DNA of 64,000 bases from Heterobasidion occidentale (GCA_039111635.1 JBCAQO010000002.1:3658001-3722000), one strand, 5' to 3'. Counted from the first letter of the stretch, positions 21,007 to 33,906 are shown. Translations and numbers: made by a program. The notes: a model not told the origin generated them from the letters alone.

Positions 21007-22746
21007 CTACAGCGCCCACCAATGCGCTGTCGGCACAATCTCTTTCAGTTCGTCTAACAACTTCATCGACATCGGATTATGGGTTCTGATGTCAAGTGAC
21101 TGCAGCGAAACACCCAGGGCCTTACGCTCTTGAAGCGTGCGAGGGAGGAGCTCTCGTAGCGGGAGGAACGGTGTGTCGTCGAGGTCGTAGACCAATGAGA
21201 AAGGAACTTGCATCATCATCATGTACTGAAGGTTGGGAAAAAGAACCCCCTCGCTGCGTTGTACGTCTGCCTCATTCTTCACTTGTTTTGGGTGCGAATC
21301 CCGAGCGAGGAGTACGCAGAAAAGCACTGTAGCAAAATCGTAGAGGCGTACATACTTCAGACCATGTGCTTGTGTGAACACTTCGCAGAAAGTATTGATG
21401 TCCCAGATGTTGGTACCTTTGATATTGATCGAGAGAGTCGTCAGATCTTGGAGGCAGATAGATCGCATGATTGATGCTATCTCTCTAAGTGTAGACTGGT
21501 TCGCCTTGGAAACTCGTAGCTGAATCGGGTTTTTGGAAGAAGGATCATCATACAGTCCGCGCGAACCTTCAGTGTCTGACCAACCGGAGATATTGTGAAT
21601 CGTGTTCGTGTTATATACATCGCTGTCGATGAATATGACGCGCAGAGGCGATGTACGCCGCTGGAGAATGTGAGGGAGTATATTGTTAGGTTCACGGGTG
21701 TTTCCTGTCAATGTCAAACGCAAGTCCAGATCTGTGGTGCTGGGAAATTGAATGATTTGGAGGGCTGCCATAGAGCTGAACCAGGTGTCTTCTAAAGTAA
21801 GACTCATAAGTCGATGGAGTGTGACAGTATGGCTATACCCATGAGAAATAGCGGTAGGGGGCTTGGGAAGAGAGTGCTGGATGGTCAAATGCTCAAGATG
21901 TGGCATGCTTGACATCGCCTCGAAAAACTCAGATGGGGAAGGTAAGTTGGAGGACGAAACGTGTCTTTGGGATAACGAGACGGATAGGGTAGTCAGATTA
22001 CGCAGGATTGGGGAGGACCAAGTAACCTTCACGTCGTCAAATAGAGCTGTGCGTAAGCGTGGGGCATGTCGAGCAAAGAGATCCGGAGGCAGATGAAGTA
22101 CTGTGTTCTCAGCAAAACCTCGCAAGTCAATGCAATCCATGATGGGCGCGGGAAGCGTAAGAGACTGTACTATTGCGCTCAGGAAATGCGTTTCAGACCT
22201 GTGTAGCTTCAGGGATTGAACGTGGGAGAGATGAGGTAGAATGGACGAGGTGGATGATCGCGCTGCCCTATCATGAAGAGGATCCAAATCGATGACAAGT
22301 GGTGCTCCTTTTGCGCGTACAAGCGCCTCCGTGACCCAATGGGAGCCAAGGCAGAAAGGAATACATCTCCATAGTGTGGGATCCTCAAGAGCAACTTCCC
22401 GCCAATGGCTGCAAACGTGGGAGACCCTGATCCACCCTAGCTTTTGACCAACACTCCCGGGCGAAACCTCATAACGAGCGGGCGCATTGATACCTGCCAG
22501 AAAGGAGAAGATACGGCTCAGTATTTCAGGCGGAAGACGAGAAACGCGGGCGAAGCTATTGCGTTGTCGATGCATGCTAGTGATCAGTGTGCGCAAAGCG
22601 GCGACTTCATCGTCAATTGTCTGTAAAACGTCCTGGTCGGTGCTAGCGGATGCTTTGATCAATGCCATTCTCGTCTGCACCACATGAGCCCAGTATTGTC
22701 TCGCGCTGCATGGATTGATCGATTGATCATTTTGTGCCGACAACAT
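21007..22746 (-). CDS. F-box-like / leucine-rich repeat protein
   Basis: A single-exon 579-residue protein. An N-terminal coiled coil (IDDEVAALRTLITSMHRQRNS) leads directly into the F-box, VSRLPPEILSRIFSFL. This is followed by WIRVSHVCSHWREVALEDPTLW, a layout characteristic of the greatly expanded mushroom F-box family. The rest is an irregular LRR-like solenoid, for example MPHLEHLTIQHSLPK. Such proteins are substrate adaptors of SCF ubiquitin ligases; the target is unknown. ATG 22746 is used; the Met about 25 codons downstream (MALIKASAS) is an alternative start. Confidence 0.85.
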   Translation of the reverse strand: MLSAQNDQSINPCSARQYWAHVVQTRMALIKASASTDQDVLQTIDDEVAALRTLITSMHRQRNSFARVSRLPPEILSRIFSFLAGINAPARYEVSPGSVGQKLGWIRVSHVCSHWREVALEDPTLWRCIPFCLGSHWVTEALVRAKGAPLVIDLDPLHDRAARSSTSSILPHLSHVQSLKLHRSETHFLSAIVQSLTLPAPIMDCIDLRGFAENTVLHLPPDLFARHAPRLRTALFDDVKVTWSSPILRNLTTLSVSLSQRHVSSSNLPSPSEFFEAMSSMPHLEHLTIQHSLPKPPTAISHGYSHTVTLHRLMSLTLEDTWFSSMAALQIIQFPSTTDLDLRLTLTGNTREPNNILPHILQRRTSPLRVIFIDSDVYNTNTIHNISGWSDTEGSRGLYDDPSSKNPIQLRVSKANQSTLREIASIMRSICLQDLTTLSINIKGTNIWDINTFCEVFTQAHGLKYVRLYDFATVLFCVLLARDSHPKQVKNEADVQRSEGVLFPNLQYMMMMQVPFSLVYDLDDTPFLPLRELLPRTLQERKALGVSLQSLDIRTHNPMSMKLLDELKEIVPTAHWWAL

Positions 22747-25159
22747 TTACTTGAAAGAAGAGGAATGACCTTGTGCCCGAGGTGACTCTTTCCATGGTCG
22801 CTTCCAACATTGTCCGATTGCGTGGAGGACGAATGGATTCAGACTGTGTATGGGTGTTGGGTGAGTTCGAGCGAGAAGATCGGTGAGTCAAAAACTCGAC
22901 CCAGGCCAGGTTAGAGCGTCAAGCTTGTGGAGTGTGGCCGAACCGAGAGGCGTGCAATCACGTCGGCGGGGATCAAACAATTCGACACCCGATCAGGATA
23001 GGCGCCACCATAGCGGGCCCGCTACTTGCAACTCGTCCTCGGCTTCCAAACAGTCATTGGCGGTTTCCACCTTACGGGTCCATACGGCTGAGACAATGTG
23101 TAAATCATCGCAGATAGTATCAAATATGGTCAAATGGTTGATTTCCCTCTCCATTGCCTCTAGCTAGCAGCTGAGCCACTCGTCGCTTCAAGTTTGTCGC
23201 CATTGCCCAATGCCTATAAGCAAATCGAGTTTGGTCGACCCCCGGCCTGGCTATTTCCACCACGACTACGAGGTATAACTTCCTTGTGATAGGGTAAACT
23301 GACCCATCCTCACTGTTCACGAAGATGTATATGCAACAGATCAGCTGGTGTGGCCTCGGCCAGGAGCATGCGCAATGTTAGGAAGAGGGATGAATTATTA
23401 GATAAAATCTGTGGGAATAAATTGACTGGCTGGCCGTCGACTTAGCAATCCGCTTGCAGGCTATATTCTAGTAATGAACATAGCCTCGATGTAATGTCAT
23501 CCTCGAGAAAGTGACATATCTAAAAGCGGGGTTTCCTGCCAGGAATCATCCAGGGCTGTCACGCTGAGCGCCACCCTGAAGCAGAGGCTTACTTGACCCA
23601 GATTCACCATCAGATGTCCAATGTGTCGCGTCCAAGTCAATAGTGCTCTATGCTTGACGTAGCCTGAGCACATGAGCGCTGAGGCCGTGAATAACGGAAA
23701 AGGCTGAGCTGGGAAAAGAGAGCTCGGCCCATCGACATCCTCGAGGTAGAATGCGGTGCACTGACACGCAGGAAGATCTCTTTCATTAGGCTACATCAGC
23801 CGCCTCGCTTGATCGATGGAGTGATGGAAAGATATCTCGACATTGACGAGGCTTCGAACCCGGAGGATAGCCCCCTTCGGTAAAACCTGCTGCGTAAACA
23901 ATGACATACCATATACGCGTGTCCTTGCATGGCAATGAGGAATGGAAGTCGGTGTGAACGTGTGATGGTTACATCGAGGGCAGCGCACAAAGGGATAATG
24001 CCGGCTGGCATCACATAAACAGAGCCGACGCCGTACGAAGTTTTCAACAAACAAAAAATACGGAAACCCCCCCACGACCGTTCTGTTGCATACAGATGTG
24101 AATATGGTCTCATATTCAATCATGCCACTTGACCTCGAGAACAACGGCTATTACATTGGCTCTGAAGGCTGAAGTTCTTTTGCCTCATTGCGACGGTCGG
24201 CTCGCCTGCCTTCTTGAGCGGAGTTTTCGAGTCAGCATGGTGACTAGTCAAGGAGGTGCTCTGCAGTGATGCGGAGTTGCAAATGAAAGTGAAAAAGAAA
24301 AGAAAAGAAAAGGAACGTGCCTTGTTGTACCTGTATACAATTCGGGACAAGTTGCTTTGTGAAGGCCTCTCTTTGATACTCCAGATGCGGCTAGAAGTCT
24401 GGAATTAAGAAGCCTTCTATATGATGCCGTCCAGGATGGCAATGTCCAAAAAAACCGGGCGCCCAGACGCGCCTACAGCTTTGAGAGACAATCTGGGATC
24501 AGATCTCGAGACTGGTGGCATTGGCAATGCAAGTGGAGAACACAAAGAGCACAAAGAAAGGCCTCTCATGGTCATAGAAAGTAAGTCGTGAACGGAGTGG
24601 TTGACGCGTCTAATAAGAAGATCTCGGGCGAGGGGATAGACCGAATGGTGACTGGCAAGCGTTGCCCGTTGAGAAGCTATGATTAAGCTCCGAACAACAG
24701 TATAAGCGAGCTATCCCGACGTGGGTAAATTTACAGTCTTTCACAACGGAAGTCTGCCGCGATCAGAAGACCTGCATTATCCTAGCTGGATCAAGGTTCG
24801 GATGCAAACCGATAACAAGAAACACACCCTAAAATTGATGCCGAACCATGCTCTCGTCATTGCTCGAGGGCATGAGGCAAAAAAAGGCGAGTGGGACGAT
24901 GGAAGTCAGGTCTAGGCCGAGATAAACAGTGTACTGCCATCGACGACGCCCTTAAGCGACGGAACGAGGTTGAGCGGCATAAGAGAACAAGACGTGTCAG
25001 TCCTGTTGCAGAATTCCCCTTGAGCGCCTGCGCAGACGTTATATCCAGACGGTCTGCCCGGGAAAGCCCCCCTGACCATCAACATTCTCCTCCACCTCTT
25101 GCTGACCACCGGTCTGATTAATAAACGCCGCCCCAGAGCATCCTGCCGAGATACAAGCT
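22747..25159. other. 2.4-kb gene-poor interval
   Basis: Short open frames on both strands have no motifs, no consistent splice sites and no family resemblance. A short (AAAAG)n-type A-rich tract lies near 24290-24315. I see no tRNA, TIR or LTR here. Confidence 0.4.
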
Positions 25160-26456
25160 ATGGCGCGCTGTTTCCCATTTAAAAGACTGTTCCGGGATCA
25201 GGAAGAGTTAACGAGTGAGTTGACATTGGTGCTCAACTCCTTATATTTCTAACCAGGCTTGCTAAAAGCTCCTGGCGCAGGGCCTTCGGACCTCGAATCT
25301 GATGATGAGCTTGAAGAGCTCTACCAATATTCACTGGTAATGTCAAACTTTGCTCCTATAAATTCTACGATGTCACTCACTGCTCTGCACTTTACAGCAT
25401 GCGCTGCAAATCAATACTGAGCTGTCAGTTGACCATCAGCGCGCGTATCAGGGATCGCACTCCCCGGCCCCACCGCTTACGGCTCTTCCCCCTGAAGCCT
25501 GGTTTGTCCCACCTCCGCGGTCCTCGATCTCCCCCAGTCCCTCCCCCACCCGGATGAGCCCAATTCCATGGGCCCCCATCGTTATTCCTGGCCTATCCCC
25601 CACGAGTTCCGACTACGCCGAACCAGCCACCCCCTCACATAATTCAACAACGGAGTCCGCCCCCTCCCCAGGCGAGCACTTTGCAGACCAGGACCTCACC
25701 TCCCCCGCCCCTGCTTCGCCCCTTCCCATACCTATTCCCACGCACGCCGCTCCAAGAAAGTCTCAATTATCCACGTTCTCGGACCTGGACGATGCAGTCG
25801 ACCCCTTCACAGGCCCCTTGTTCGGGTTAGCGCGAACGGTTGCGGCGGCGGACTTCATCACTCGATGGAATGTGGTGGCAGAGCGACCCAATGATACAGA
25901 GGGGCAGCCGCCGCTGAAGAGGGCGAGAATGGAGGAGGTGAATAGGGTGGGAGTCGAGAGTCTACCGAAGACGGTCGAGAGTCAACCGGAAACAGTTGAG
26001 GGTCCGCCTGAGGTGAGCGTCAGTCAGTCGGAGAGCGGGGGAGCCGTTGGGAGCGGAGATAGAGGTGTGTCGAGGAAGGAGAAGGCGGCCAGGAAGGGAA
26101 GGGGTGAGGCAAGAGGACCGAAGATGCGGCCTTGGGCAACCAACTACAGGCCCATCGCCCCCAAGCCCATCCCGGAGCCAATGCAAGCAGCTGTAGGGCA
26201 GATCCCAATGCCTGTGGGTGTTCCACAGGTCTACGGCAATGCCCTCAGCGCGCACAACGATATATCAACAACGTCCACCCACAGGGTGGACAACCCTGCA
26301 GGCGAGCCCGTCGCCGACTCAGTACCGTTGTCGAACGGAGGGCCTCCGACATTGGAGCCTGCGGAAACCAAGGCGAGGACGAAGGGCCTCACGAGCTCGA
26401 GCTCGAGCATGGAGGACAGTCCGACACGAGCCAGTCCGAGCCCGCCTTTGCGGTGA
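25160..26456 (+). CDS. Pro/Ser-rich protein of unknown function
   Basis: I do not recognise this protein. Three exons join in frame: MARCFPFKRLFRDQEELT, then LLKAPGAGPSDLESDDELEE, then HALQINTELSVDHQR continuing to the stop at 26454-26456. The body is low-complexity, rich in Pro, Ser and Thr, with a Lys/Arg cluster RKEKAARKGRGEARG that may be a nuclear signal. No transmembrane span or catalytic motif is visible. A GT...TTTGCAG intron appears to lie in the 3' UTR (about 26466-26718). It is likely disordered. Confidence 0.6.
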
Positions 26457-27159
26457 TAGCGGAGAGGTACGCACGATTTCTCTTGCCTGCTCTTGCCCTT
26501 TCCTTTTCTTTTACCGCCTCCCGTACCCCTTTTCAATGTTTCGCACCCTACACGGCTTCTGCAACGTCGTTATCGATCGCCTTCGTTTACCTTCCCTTTC
26601 ACGACACCTCTCTTCGTATTGTGCTCTTTTCTTGTGTGCTCGGATCGATGAGGAATCCGTGTACCGATGGGTTCTGGCTGTTTGGACACTAAGGCTGATG
26701 CCGTCTCTTTCTTTGCAGGACTCCGTGAGCTCTAGGCCTGTGGGCGATCCGACTCGACGCTGCCATGCGTAACTGACTAGAGTTAGTCATCATGTAAAGC
26801 AGGCTTCATTGAGCTCCCACCTTCGTGCGGACCATGAAGCATGAAGATGGGATCATATTACTTGTACTCTTTTGTCAGTCTTGCAGTCGCATGTAACTGT
26901 TGGGTGCCTCCGTTTTTTTTATATTGATCAACTTTTTCGCTCGACAAGTTTTCGATAATTCTCGACCAAGATTTGTATATAGTACTCAACCAACCATGGC
27001 GGATTGTGAATGTCTCCTACACGTCCTACATTCACACCTTCAACAAACGACAGACTATCTCAAGAGTGGGGCACTTGGCAGAATAACTCTCAGAGAACAA
27101 CGTTGTATGCGAAAACAGCACCGACCGAAACGTCCATCACACGTCCATCATCAACTCAC
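26457..27159. other. convergent 3' UTRs
   Basis: 3' flanks of the Pro/Ser-rich gene and of SCD6. No separate gene is supported. Confidence 0.4.
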
Positions 27160-28713
27160 CTAACGTCCACCTACTTGGGGGTTCCTCCTTCCACGGCCTC
27201 CGCCTCTCCTGCCATACCCGCCCCACCCACCAACATAAGCACCAGGCCCCATAAGCCCCACTCCGCCTGGTTCGCCAAACGTCGCCACGTTCTTCTCTCT
27301 CTCCTCTTCCCTCCTGTTCCTTCCACTACCCCTTCCCCTTCCGCCACGGCCACCACCCTGCGGTGCAAGGCCCTGCGTAGACGAGGACAACGAGTCGAAA
27401 AAAGATTTGCTTGGGTTGTAGGCCTTCTCTTCTTCCTCTGTCGGCTTCTCCTTCGCGTCAACATCCCCGCTGTCTTGTGAGGTCGCCTTCTCTTCATCAG
27501 AAGCCGAAGTGCCCTTGGCCTTGGGGCTCTTGCTATTATTGCCAGCAAGAGCAGACTTGTCGAACCGAGCATTGGATCCGGCAAAGTCAAAGTCCGTGCT
27601 TGGTACGCGCAGATCACCGGCTTTGATTTCGGCTCTTCCACCACCGCCACCGCCACGTCTGCCGCCACGCGCACCATTGGCTACACGAAGATCACCAAGC
27701 GCACGCTCCACAGTCTCGAGAGATGCAGCAGCAGAGTTCAATCCACCACTACGTCGTCCGTCATTATTTACTACGCCATTACTGGGACCAGCTGCCCGGT
27801 TCCCATTTGGTGGTTGAGCTATCTCAGGTTGTTGCGGACGTGGTGCGTAGGGTTGTTGTTGCAAAGGTTGTTGGATGACTGGTGGGACCTGGCCTGGCTG
27901 GAATCCAGGCTGTCCATAGGGCGCATATGTACCGTTCACTGCCGGTGCTGATGCCTAATAATAGATGAGTTTCATGTCGAGGTATCCAGAAGATGACGTG
28001 AGATGAATGAATCAGAAGGAAGGCAACGGGATATCCACATGGTTTTGCGCTCTCGGTCAAGGCAAGACATGCTTGCTTACATCCGTTATTGGTTTCATCA
28101 CCAGAAAAGAGACACGACATTAATGCAAGAGACGACTTACCCCAAGGACGGCTGGATCGTCGTGTACGCTTCTTCGTGGCGCAGGCTCGTCGACAGCCAG
28201 ATCCTTCACTTCTGAAGCTCGGAAGATGATGTACTGATATGGCTCTTGCACTGGTGGTATAAACTCTGCTGACGGTCTGCGGTAGGCATGTTTGCGTCAG
28301 CGAGACGTAGATGGAAATGTAGGACAACAAAAAATCAGAAGGAAGGCAACGGAAACATCCACACGGTTTTGCGCTCTCGGACGATAGAGCCATAGCTCAT
28401 TTACATCCGGTATTGATTCATCAAGTAACGACGTGTCGCAAAAAAAAAAAAGAAACATACCGTCGTGACTCAGTGCCCATGGAGAATACTAGGCCTCACC
28501 ATCAGTCGCGATTCATAACGTGACCATAGCGAAGGGAACACACCGTTCGAAAGCTGAATAGTCGATGCCTGGGGGTCGATCCCCGCCAGGATGCCACGGT
28601 ACCGCACATCTGAATGAGAGATCAAAGAGATAGGTTTTCTACACTGAGCCTCGTCAACGGAGGGTCAAAAGACCACGTAGGCACTTTACGAACCCAATAA
28701 AAGACATAGCCAT
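27160..28713 (-). CDS. SCD6: SCD6/LSM14/RAP55 P-body translational repressor
   Basis: RNA-binding repressor of translation and decapping activator in P-bodies. ATG 28713 opens with MAMSFIG, spliced to KPISLISHSDVRYRG and ILAGIDPQASTIQLSN, the LSm14 domain. This is followed by VFSMGTESRR and PSAEFIPPVQEPYQYIIFRA with KDLAVDE, the end of the LSm14 fold. A Gln/Pro-rich linker (QQPLQQQPYAPRPQQPE) leads to the DFDF box (STDFDFAGSNARFDK), the FFD box (YNPSKSFFDSLSSS), a TFG-like element (NVATFGEPGG) and C-terminal RGG repeats (GGGRGGRGRGSGR, RRGGGRGRR). All expected domains are present and the stop lies at 27160. Six exons are seen, with a 5' intron beginning GTTCGT. Confidence 0.92.
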
Positions 28714-29102
28714 GATTGCAGAGAGGTTGGGGAAACAGATATGTGGAGAATGAGGATGGTGAGAGGAGAGAAAAGTAAGGGAGGAGCAAGCAACGCGTCG
28801 AATTGCCTATATTCAGTTTCAAACTCCGTTCACTCCCGCCACTCGACTAACACCTTGGCGCTGGAACGCTTCTGTTCTGTCGGGGCTCAGGCTAGCAGAA
28901 ACAAACTATGAAATTGGTATATAAGATGACAGGATTGTACATTGGTGAGTGCACAAGGTAATTTTGGGAGGGGACTGGTACGGGTAAGCACCAGATGATT
29001 TTTAAATGCTACAAAACGACCCATTTCTTCAATGCTGATACCTGCACGGCTAATGAGCCTTCTGGCAAAATATGGCTAGGAAAGAACTATACCACTGCTG
29101 AA

Positions 29103-29434
29103 TCAAGGGTGAACTCCACTCAACTTTCTCATCCTATAATGGTACGGAGGGGGGCTGAGGCCCCCCGGAGTGGCGCACGGGGCCAAATACGCCTGCAGAT
29201 TCGCGCTGAGCTTCTCGTCCCCCTCAGCATGGGCCTCCGCAGCAACATCACCGGCCTTGTTTTCAACAGTGGCCGATGGTTCTTGTGCGGATGTAGAAAC
29301 CTTGCGAGGCTCTCGTTAGCGAGGATCCCAGCGACTGCACGGACCGCAAGACTCACAGACTGAGGCTCAGTTGCATCAGTTGACGTCGACTTTTCCTGCG
29401 CCGCTGGTTTTTGGGACTGTGATTTCTTTTGCAT
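29103..29434 (-). CDS. small protein of unknown function
   Basis: A two-exon model: ATG 29434 opens MQKKSQSQKPAAQEKSTSTD. It is spliced across GTGAGT...GCAAG to VSTSAQEPSATVENKAGD and KLSANLQAYLAPCATP, and it stops at 29103-29105. The protein is hydrophilic, Ala/Ser/Glu-rich and about 95 residues long. No family is recognised. Its splice donor is strong, but the acceptor (GCAAG) is weaker. Confidence 0.35.
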
Positions 29435-31071
29435 GATGTATTGAAATCGTAAGAGTTGTGCGGTAGCGACAAGAGGAGGGGGGAATCGGGGCACACGGTA
29501 AGGCGCTAGTAGACAGGTAGTGTCCGAGCGAGGGCAAATCCCGAGATGATGTAGACGTAGAAAGGATACTGGCTTGTATTTATACTTAAACAAAGATTCG
29601 ATGGCGAAGTGGAAGTTGCCACAGTGTACGACATGGGTCTAGATGAAGAACAAGGGCAGGCCAATCAGAGGACACCCCTACGCCTCACGGCTCTACGGCG
29701 AGGTCTAGAGGAAGAGATAACCGATCAGTGCAGTTCTAATCGTGATAAAGAACACGTAGCCCTCTTACAATCGTGGATCTGCTGCTGGCGCTGATCCTAG
29801 TGACCTAATCATTCACAACGGAAACCATTGCGCGCCGGCGTGGAAATGCATGCGGTGTCCGTCTGCTTCCTCAAGCTGTTTACGAAATTATCTGCCTCCT
29901 TCTTACTTGATTTAGGCACAATGTATACCATCCTTGCCAGCGAAGGCGCTTATTCTCAATATCCTGTTGGTTGGTCTGACTGTCTATGGGCAACAATGAG
30001 CGAGTTTCTGACTCCGTTGCGCCCATGGGTAGAACATCACTTCGGACGGATCTAAAGTGAAGGTGCGTTAGAGCTTCAAGGTCTCTCAGCGACAGACTCA
30101 CATATGCCAATCATCTTGTGATCATCGGAAAAAGTGGGGAGGTGGGGGGTATGGCTCCATCCATATCGTCCCATTCTCCATAACATGAGGCCGAATGTCG
30201 GGCACCAGAACGCTTGGATTACGCCCCCATCCTACGGCAGGGTGGAACAAACCAATCATGATGTGCGCCGACGGCTGAGCCTTGCCATCGAAGAAAGGGG
30301 GGGTGGGTGTTAAATGATGACGTATACCAGAAGGGAAGATGGGTTTTTCGCCTAAGCTATTTCTAGGGTGCTTGCACTCACTGGTAATGAGTCCGGATGG
30401 AGGCAAGGGAAATCGACACGAAATGTCCTCGCGATTCAAGTGAAGGGAACACGGTTCTCGGATATGCTGAATTTCCCGGATCCATCCCAAGACTCTTAGA
30501 TGGCGTTATAGGAAGAAAAAATTGAACATCAACCTTACTATGTTGTGTTGCATCTATCAAGCCAAAGATGGATGAACTGGTATTTATCGGTCAATATCGA
30601 GCGCGGGAAGGTAGCTTGAGGAAAACCAGGTGAAAACTTGGATGTTTAGTGTTTCTGAAAATACAGGAGGTGAGAGTAACAGTATCGAAAGCTGCACGGA
30701 CCGGTAAACTGTCCCGCTACTGCTATTGCCTACACCGTCGTCAGTCTCTGAAATCAATATCCACTTGGATCAGGTAAATTCGTATTCTCACCAATCGAGA
30801 CAATGCGCTACTCGAAGCGCGAAGCCCAACTTGCTACCTGTCTGAATAGCGCCAACAATCTCAGTCAAGGACAGAGCTGAAAAGTTACTAGGAGGACATG
30901 CCGCGATGAATCGAAGGGTCATTCGCAATGACACATCCGCCTGTCTCAGAACTTCCCGCGCATCGATGCCGCCGCCGACTCAACCATGCTGACGTCCGTC
31001 TTTCGTCTTCCTCCATTCTTGAATGCTGTCCTGGACCGCACAGCCTACTCCAATGTCTTAGCCTCGCGATG
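29435..31071. other. 1.6-kb interval without recognisable genes
   Basis: Upstream regulatory region of the kinase pair plus unexplained sequence. ORFs at 29609-29794 and 29828-30055 are short and motif-free. Confidence 0.35.
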
Positions 31072-31079
31072 TATATAAG
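31072..31079 (+). promoter_or_regulatory. TATA box TATATAAG of kinase 1
   Basis: A strong TATATAAG lies 67 bp before ATG 31146, followed by a C/T-rich leader (CTCTCCCCCCTCC). Confidence 0.6.
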
Positions 31080-31145
31080 GGCAATGATATGCGCCAAAAA
31101 CTCTCCCCCCTCCTTTTCCTCTCACCCCCACCTCCCGCACTCATC

Positions 31146-32347
31146 ATGAGCTTTAGTGCTATTCTTCCGATATTCACTGGAAAGACCATCGACAATGGCG
31201 CTCTGCTTCTCACAGAGCGCTTGGGCTCGGGAGGTACGGCTGTTGTTTACCGTGCGATTGATACCACTTCCCCTCATCGTCAGGAATACGCCGTAAAATG
31301 CCTCCTCAGGCGAGACTCGCACACTTCTGCAGGAGTGTCCCAAATCCGCGAAATTGCCTTGCACTTGGCCGTCTCCACCCATCCCAACGTCATAAACATT
31401 CACCGGCTGGTAACAGAGGAGTTCTACCACTTCGTCATCATGGATCTCTCCACAGATGGTGATATGTTCGACGCTATCTCGAGTCGTCACGTGTATCAGG
31501 GGAATGACAAGCTCGTCAAATCTGCGTTCACCCAGATCATCGATGCCGTTGAGGAATGCCATTCGCGAGGGATTGCACACCGCGACATCAAGCCGGATAA
31601 CATTCTCTGCTCCCAGGATGGCTCTCAGCTCTGGCTTTCTGACTTCGGACTTGCTACTACTGAGACGACGACGAACATGTGCGGTCTGGGTAGCTCCTAT
31701 TACATTAGTCCAGGTCGGTCTACTTTTTTTTCGATTTCCTGCATCACGCACTGATCCGCCCCTATGTGTCCCAAGAGGGTCTTGGGAACGAATACGCCGA
31801 AGATGGGTTCTCGACACAGCGGGCCGACATCTGGTGTCTCGGGATCGTTCTGATCAACATGCTCACAGCAATTGATCCTTGGAACTTTGCGCACGACAAT
31901 GACCCCCTTTTCCGTGCTTTCCTCGCGGATCCCGATTATCTTTCAAAGCTGCTCCCTATTTCAAGAGAGGCGCTCGACCTCCTTCAACGTATCCTTGCCA
32001 TTAACCCCGACGATCGCATATCCCTCCCTGACCTTCGTGACAATATCGCAAAAATCACAACATTTTTCCCAATGAAGACTGACACGTTCTTAGAAACAAC
32101 ATCAGGTGTGTAAATGTCTCTCCTTCGCACTAAGTATGGTTTTATTCATCCAAAAGTTGTAGACGGTGGATTTACGAGCTCATCCGAATCCGAACCAGAC
32201 TCTGACGAGCCTTGCACACCTGGGTCAAGTTTTGACCCTCGTTTTCCTCAAGCAACACGTCTCATGCCAGATATTCCTCTGAGCGACCCTTGGAAAGGTC
32301 CTGTATACCTTCTCCGTCGTGCGATCCGGCGGTGGAGGGCCTCATAG
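31146..32347 (+). CDS. Ser/Thr protein kinase 1 of a tandem pair (Ran1/Pat1-, SKS1/VHS1-like)
   Basis: A complete catalytic domain: Gly-rich loop LGSGGTAVVY, catalytic Lys in YAVKCLL, HRDIKPDN, DFG in LSDFGLAT, and SPEGLG at the activation-loop end after intron 31714-31775. Subdomains IX-XI follow (ADIWCLGIVL, NPDDRISL). The short spacing and IREIALHLAVSTHPN resemble the Ran1/Ksg nutrient-kinase branch. The frame stops at 32111-32113, but GTGTGT...AAAAG (32106-32156) is a plausible 51-bp intron. Splicing it extends the protein by an acidic tail SSSESEPDSDEPCTPGS, ending RRAIRRWRAS at 32347; I favour the longer form, and the shorter is an alternative. Paralog 2 begins 490 bp downstream. Confidence 0.85.
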
Positions 32348-32833
32348 AGTCCTGTTCTTCTTGCTGTATTACTTATTTGTCAGTCTGCGACTTGACTCAC
32401 ATGTTTTTTCTTATACCCTCACAACTGTATCAATAGCCACATATATCCAATAGAAATTACGACCTTTATGTCCAAATCTCATCAGAGAATCCTCCAAAAT
32501 TCAAAATACATCATAGCATGCGCCTTGCAAGCGCGTGAGACACTGTCTTGTCTACGTCGGGCCATCATGTGATTAGTTGCACACACAACGTCCCGTGACT
32601 CGCTCATGTCTCGGGCCTCGAGCTCTGGGCCTGGCATCGACCTGCCCCTAGCCTTCCTAGCAGCATCCGAGACAAGTAGGGAATGGAATGTTGGCCAATT
32701 GCAGCAGAAAAGTGATAAACCCCAGTTCGCAGAGAATGTGAGGCTCATCACTCTCTTTCTCCTACTCTCTTACTATCTTCTGCGTTGATCGCAAATACTC
32801 ACATCATCCCCATACACTCGCCTTCATCTTTCC

Positions 32834-33906
32834 ATGTCCTCCCCAATCTCAGACCTTCCTGATCTTACTGGGGAAATCATCGACAATGGCAGCCTTCACC
32901 TCCTAAGATGCCTCGGTTCAGGAGGCTCTGGCATCGTCTACCTGGCTGTAGATGCCAACGCCGCTTGTACTCCCAAGGAATACGCCGTTAAGTGTTTGCT
33001 CAAATTCGACCCTCTCGACGATCAGACCTTCGCGCAGATTCGCGAGATAGCATTGCATATAGCAGTGTCTGACCACCCCAACATCATCTCTGTTCATCGC
33101 ATAGTCTACGACGAAAGATACCTTTTCATCGTGATGGATCTCTGCGAGGCCGGTGATCTATACGATGCTATTCTTATCCGAAAGGTTTACCGAAACAACG
33201 ATGAGCTGGTGAAGCTGGCCTTCACCAAGCTCATTGATGCCGTCGCGGCGTGTCATAACGATGGCATATACCATAGAGATATCAAGCCAGAGAACATCCT
33301 GTGTTCCCAAGATGGTTCCGAGCTCTGGCTCGCAGACTTCGGAATCGCCACTACCAATATCATCATTCCCATCAACAACGGTGGTACCACATACTACATG
33401 AGTCCTGGTAAGTAATTCTGAGTTTGCATCTTCATTGCAATGCATGTTTACCCCTGAACCCTTCAGAGTGTCATCGAAATGAGTATTCTCATAGGGGGCT
33501 CTCGCCAGAACACTGCGATATATGGGCACTTGGCATCATTCTTTTGAACTTTCTGACGAGCAGTAATCCATGGCTTGTTGCCCACCCAAGCGATGAGGAC
33601 TTTGATAACTTCTTCAAAGAGCCTGATTATCTGCGCACGCTCTTCCCAGCCATTTCAATAGAAGCAAACGCTCTCCTTCGTCGCATACTCGTCATGAACC
33701 CCTATAAGCGCATCTCGCTGGATGAGTTGCGTAAGGAGGTGGTACAAATTAGCACATTGTTCACGACAGACTGCCCGCCCGTAACTAGTAACAGTTGTTC
33801 CACCGCCTGCTCGAGCATGGAGGTCATCACCCCTGAGCCGTTCACGACCCAAGGAGACATAGATGTTGAAGACCTGCAAAAGGCCTTACTTAACATAGCG
33901 TATTAA
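32834..33906 (+). CDS. Ser/Thr protein kinase 2 of the tandem pair
   Basis: Paralog of the upstream kinase, with the same intron position (33408-33466) at the end of the activation segment. The Gly loop is LGSGGSGIVY, the catalytic Lys is in YAVKCLL, and HRDIKPEN, DFG in LADFGIAT, and CDIWALGIIL are all intact. The conserved start SDLPDLTGEIIDNGSLHLL mirrors FTGKTIDNGALLL of kinase 1. The C-terminal tail has a Ser/Cys-rich stretch and ends at 33906. The two differ mainly in the tail and in exposed loops, so they may differ in substrates or regulation. Confidence 0.9.

Noticed and set aside
23791..24144. 117-codon minus ORF in the 22.7-25.2 kb interval
   Set aside because: Cys/His-rich by chance spacing only; no consistent zinc-finger pattern and no supporting exons.
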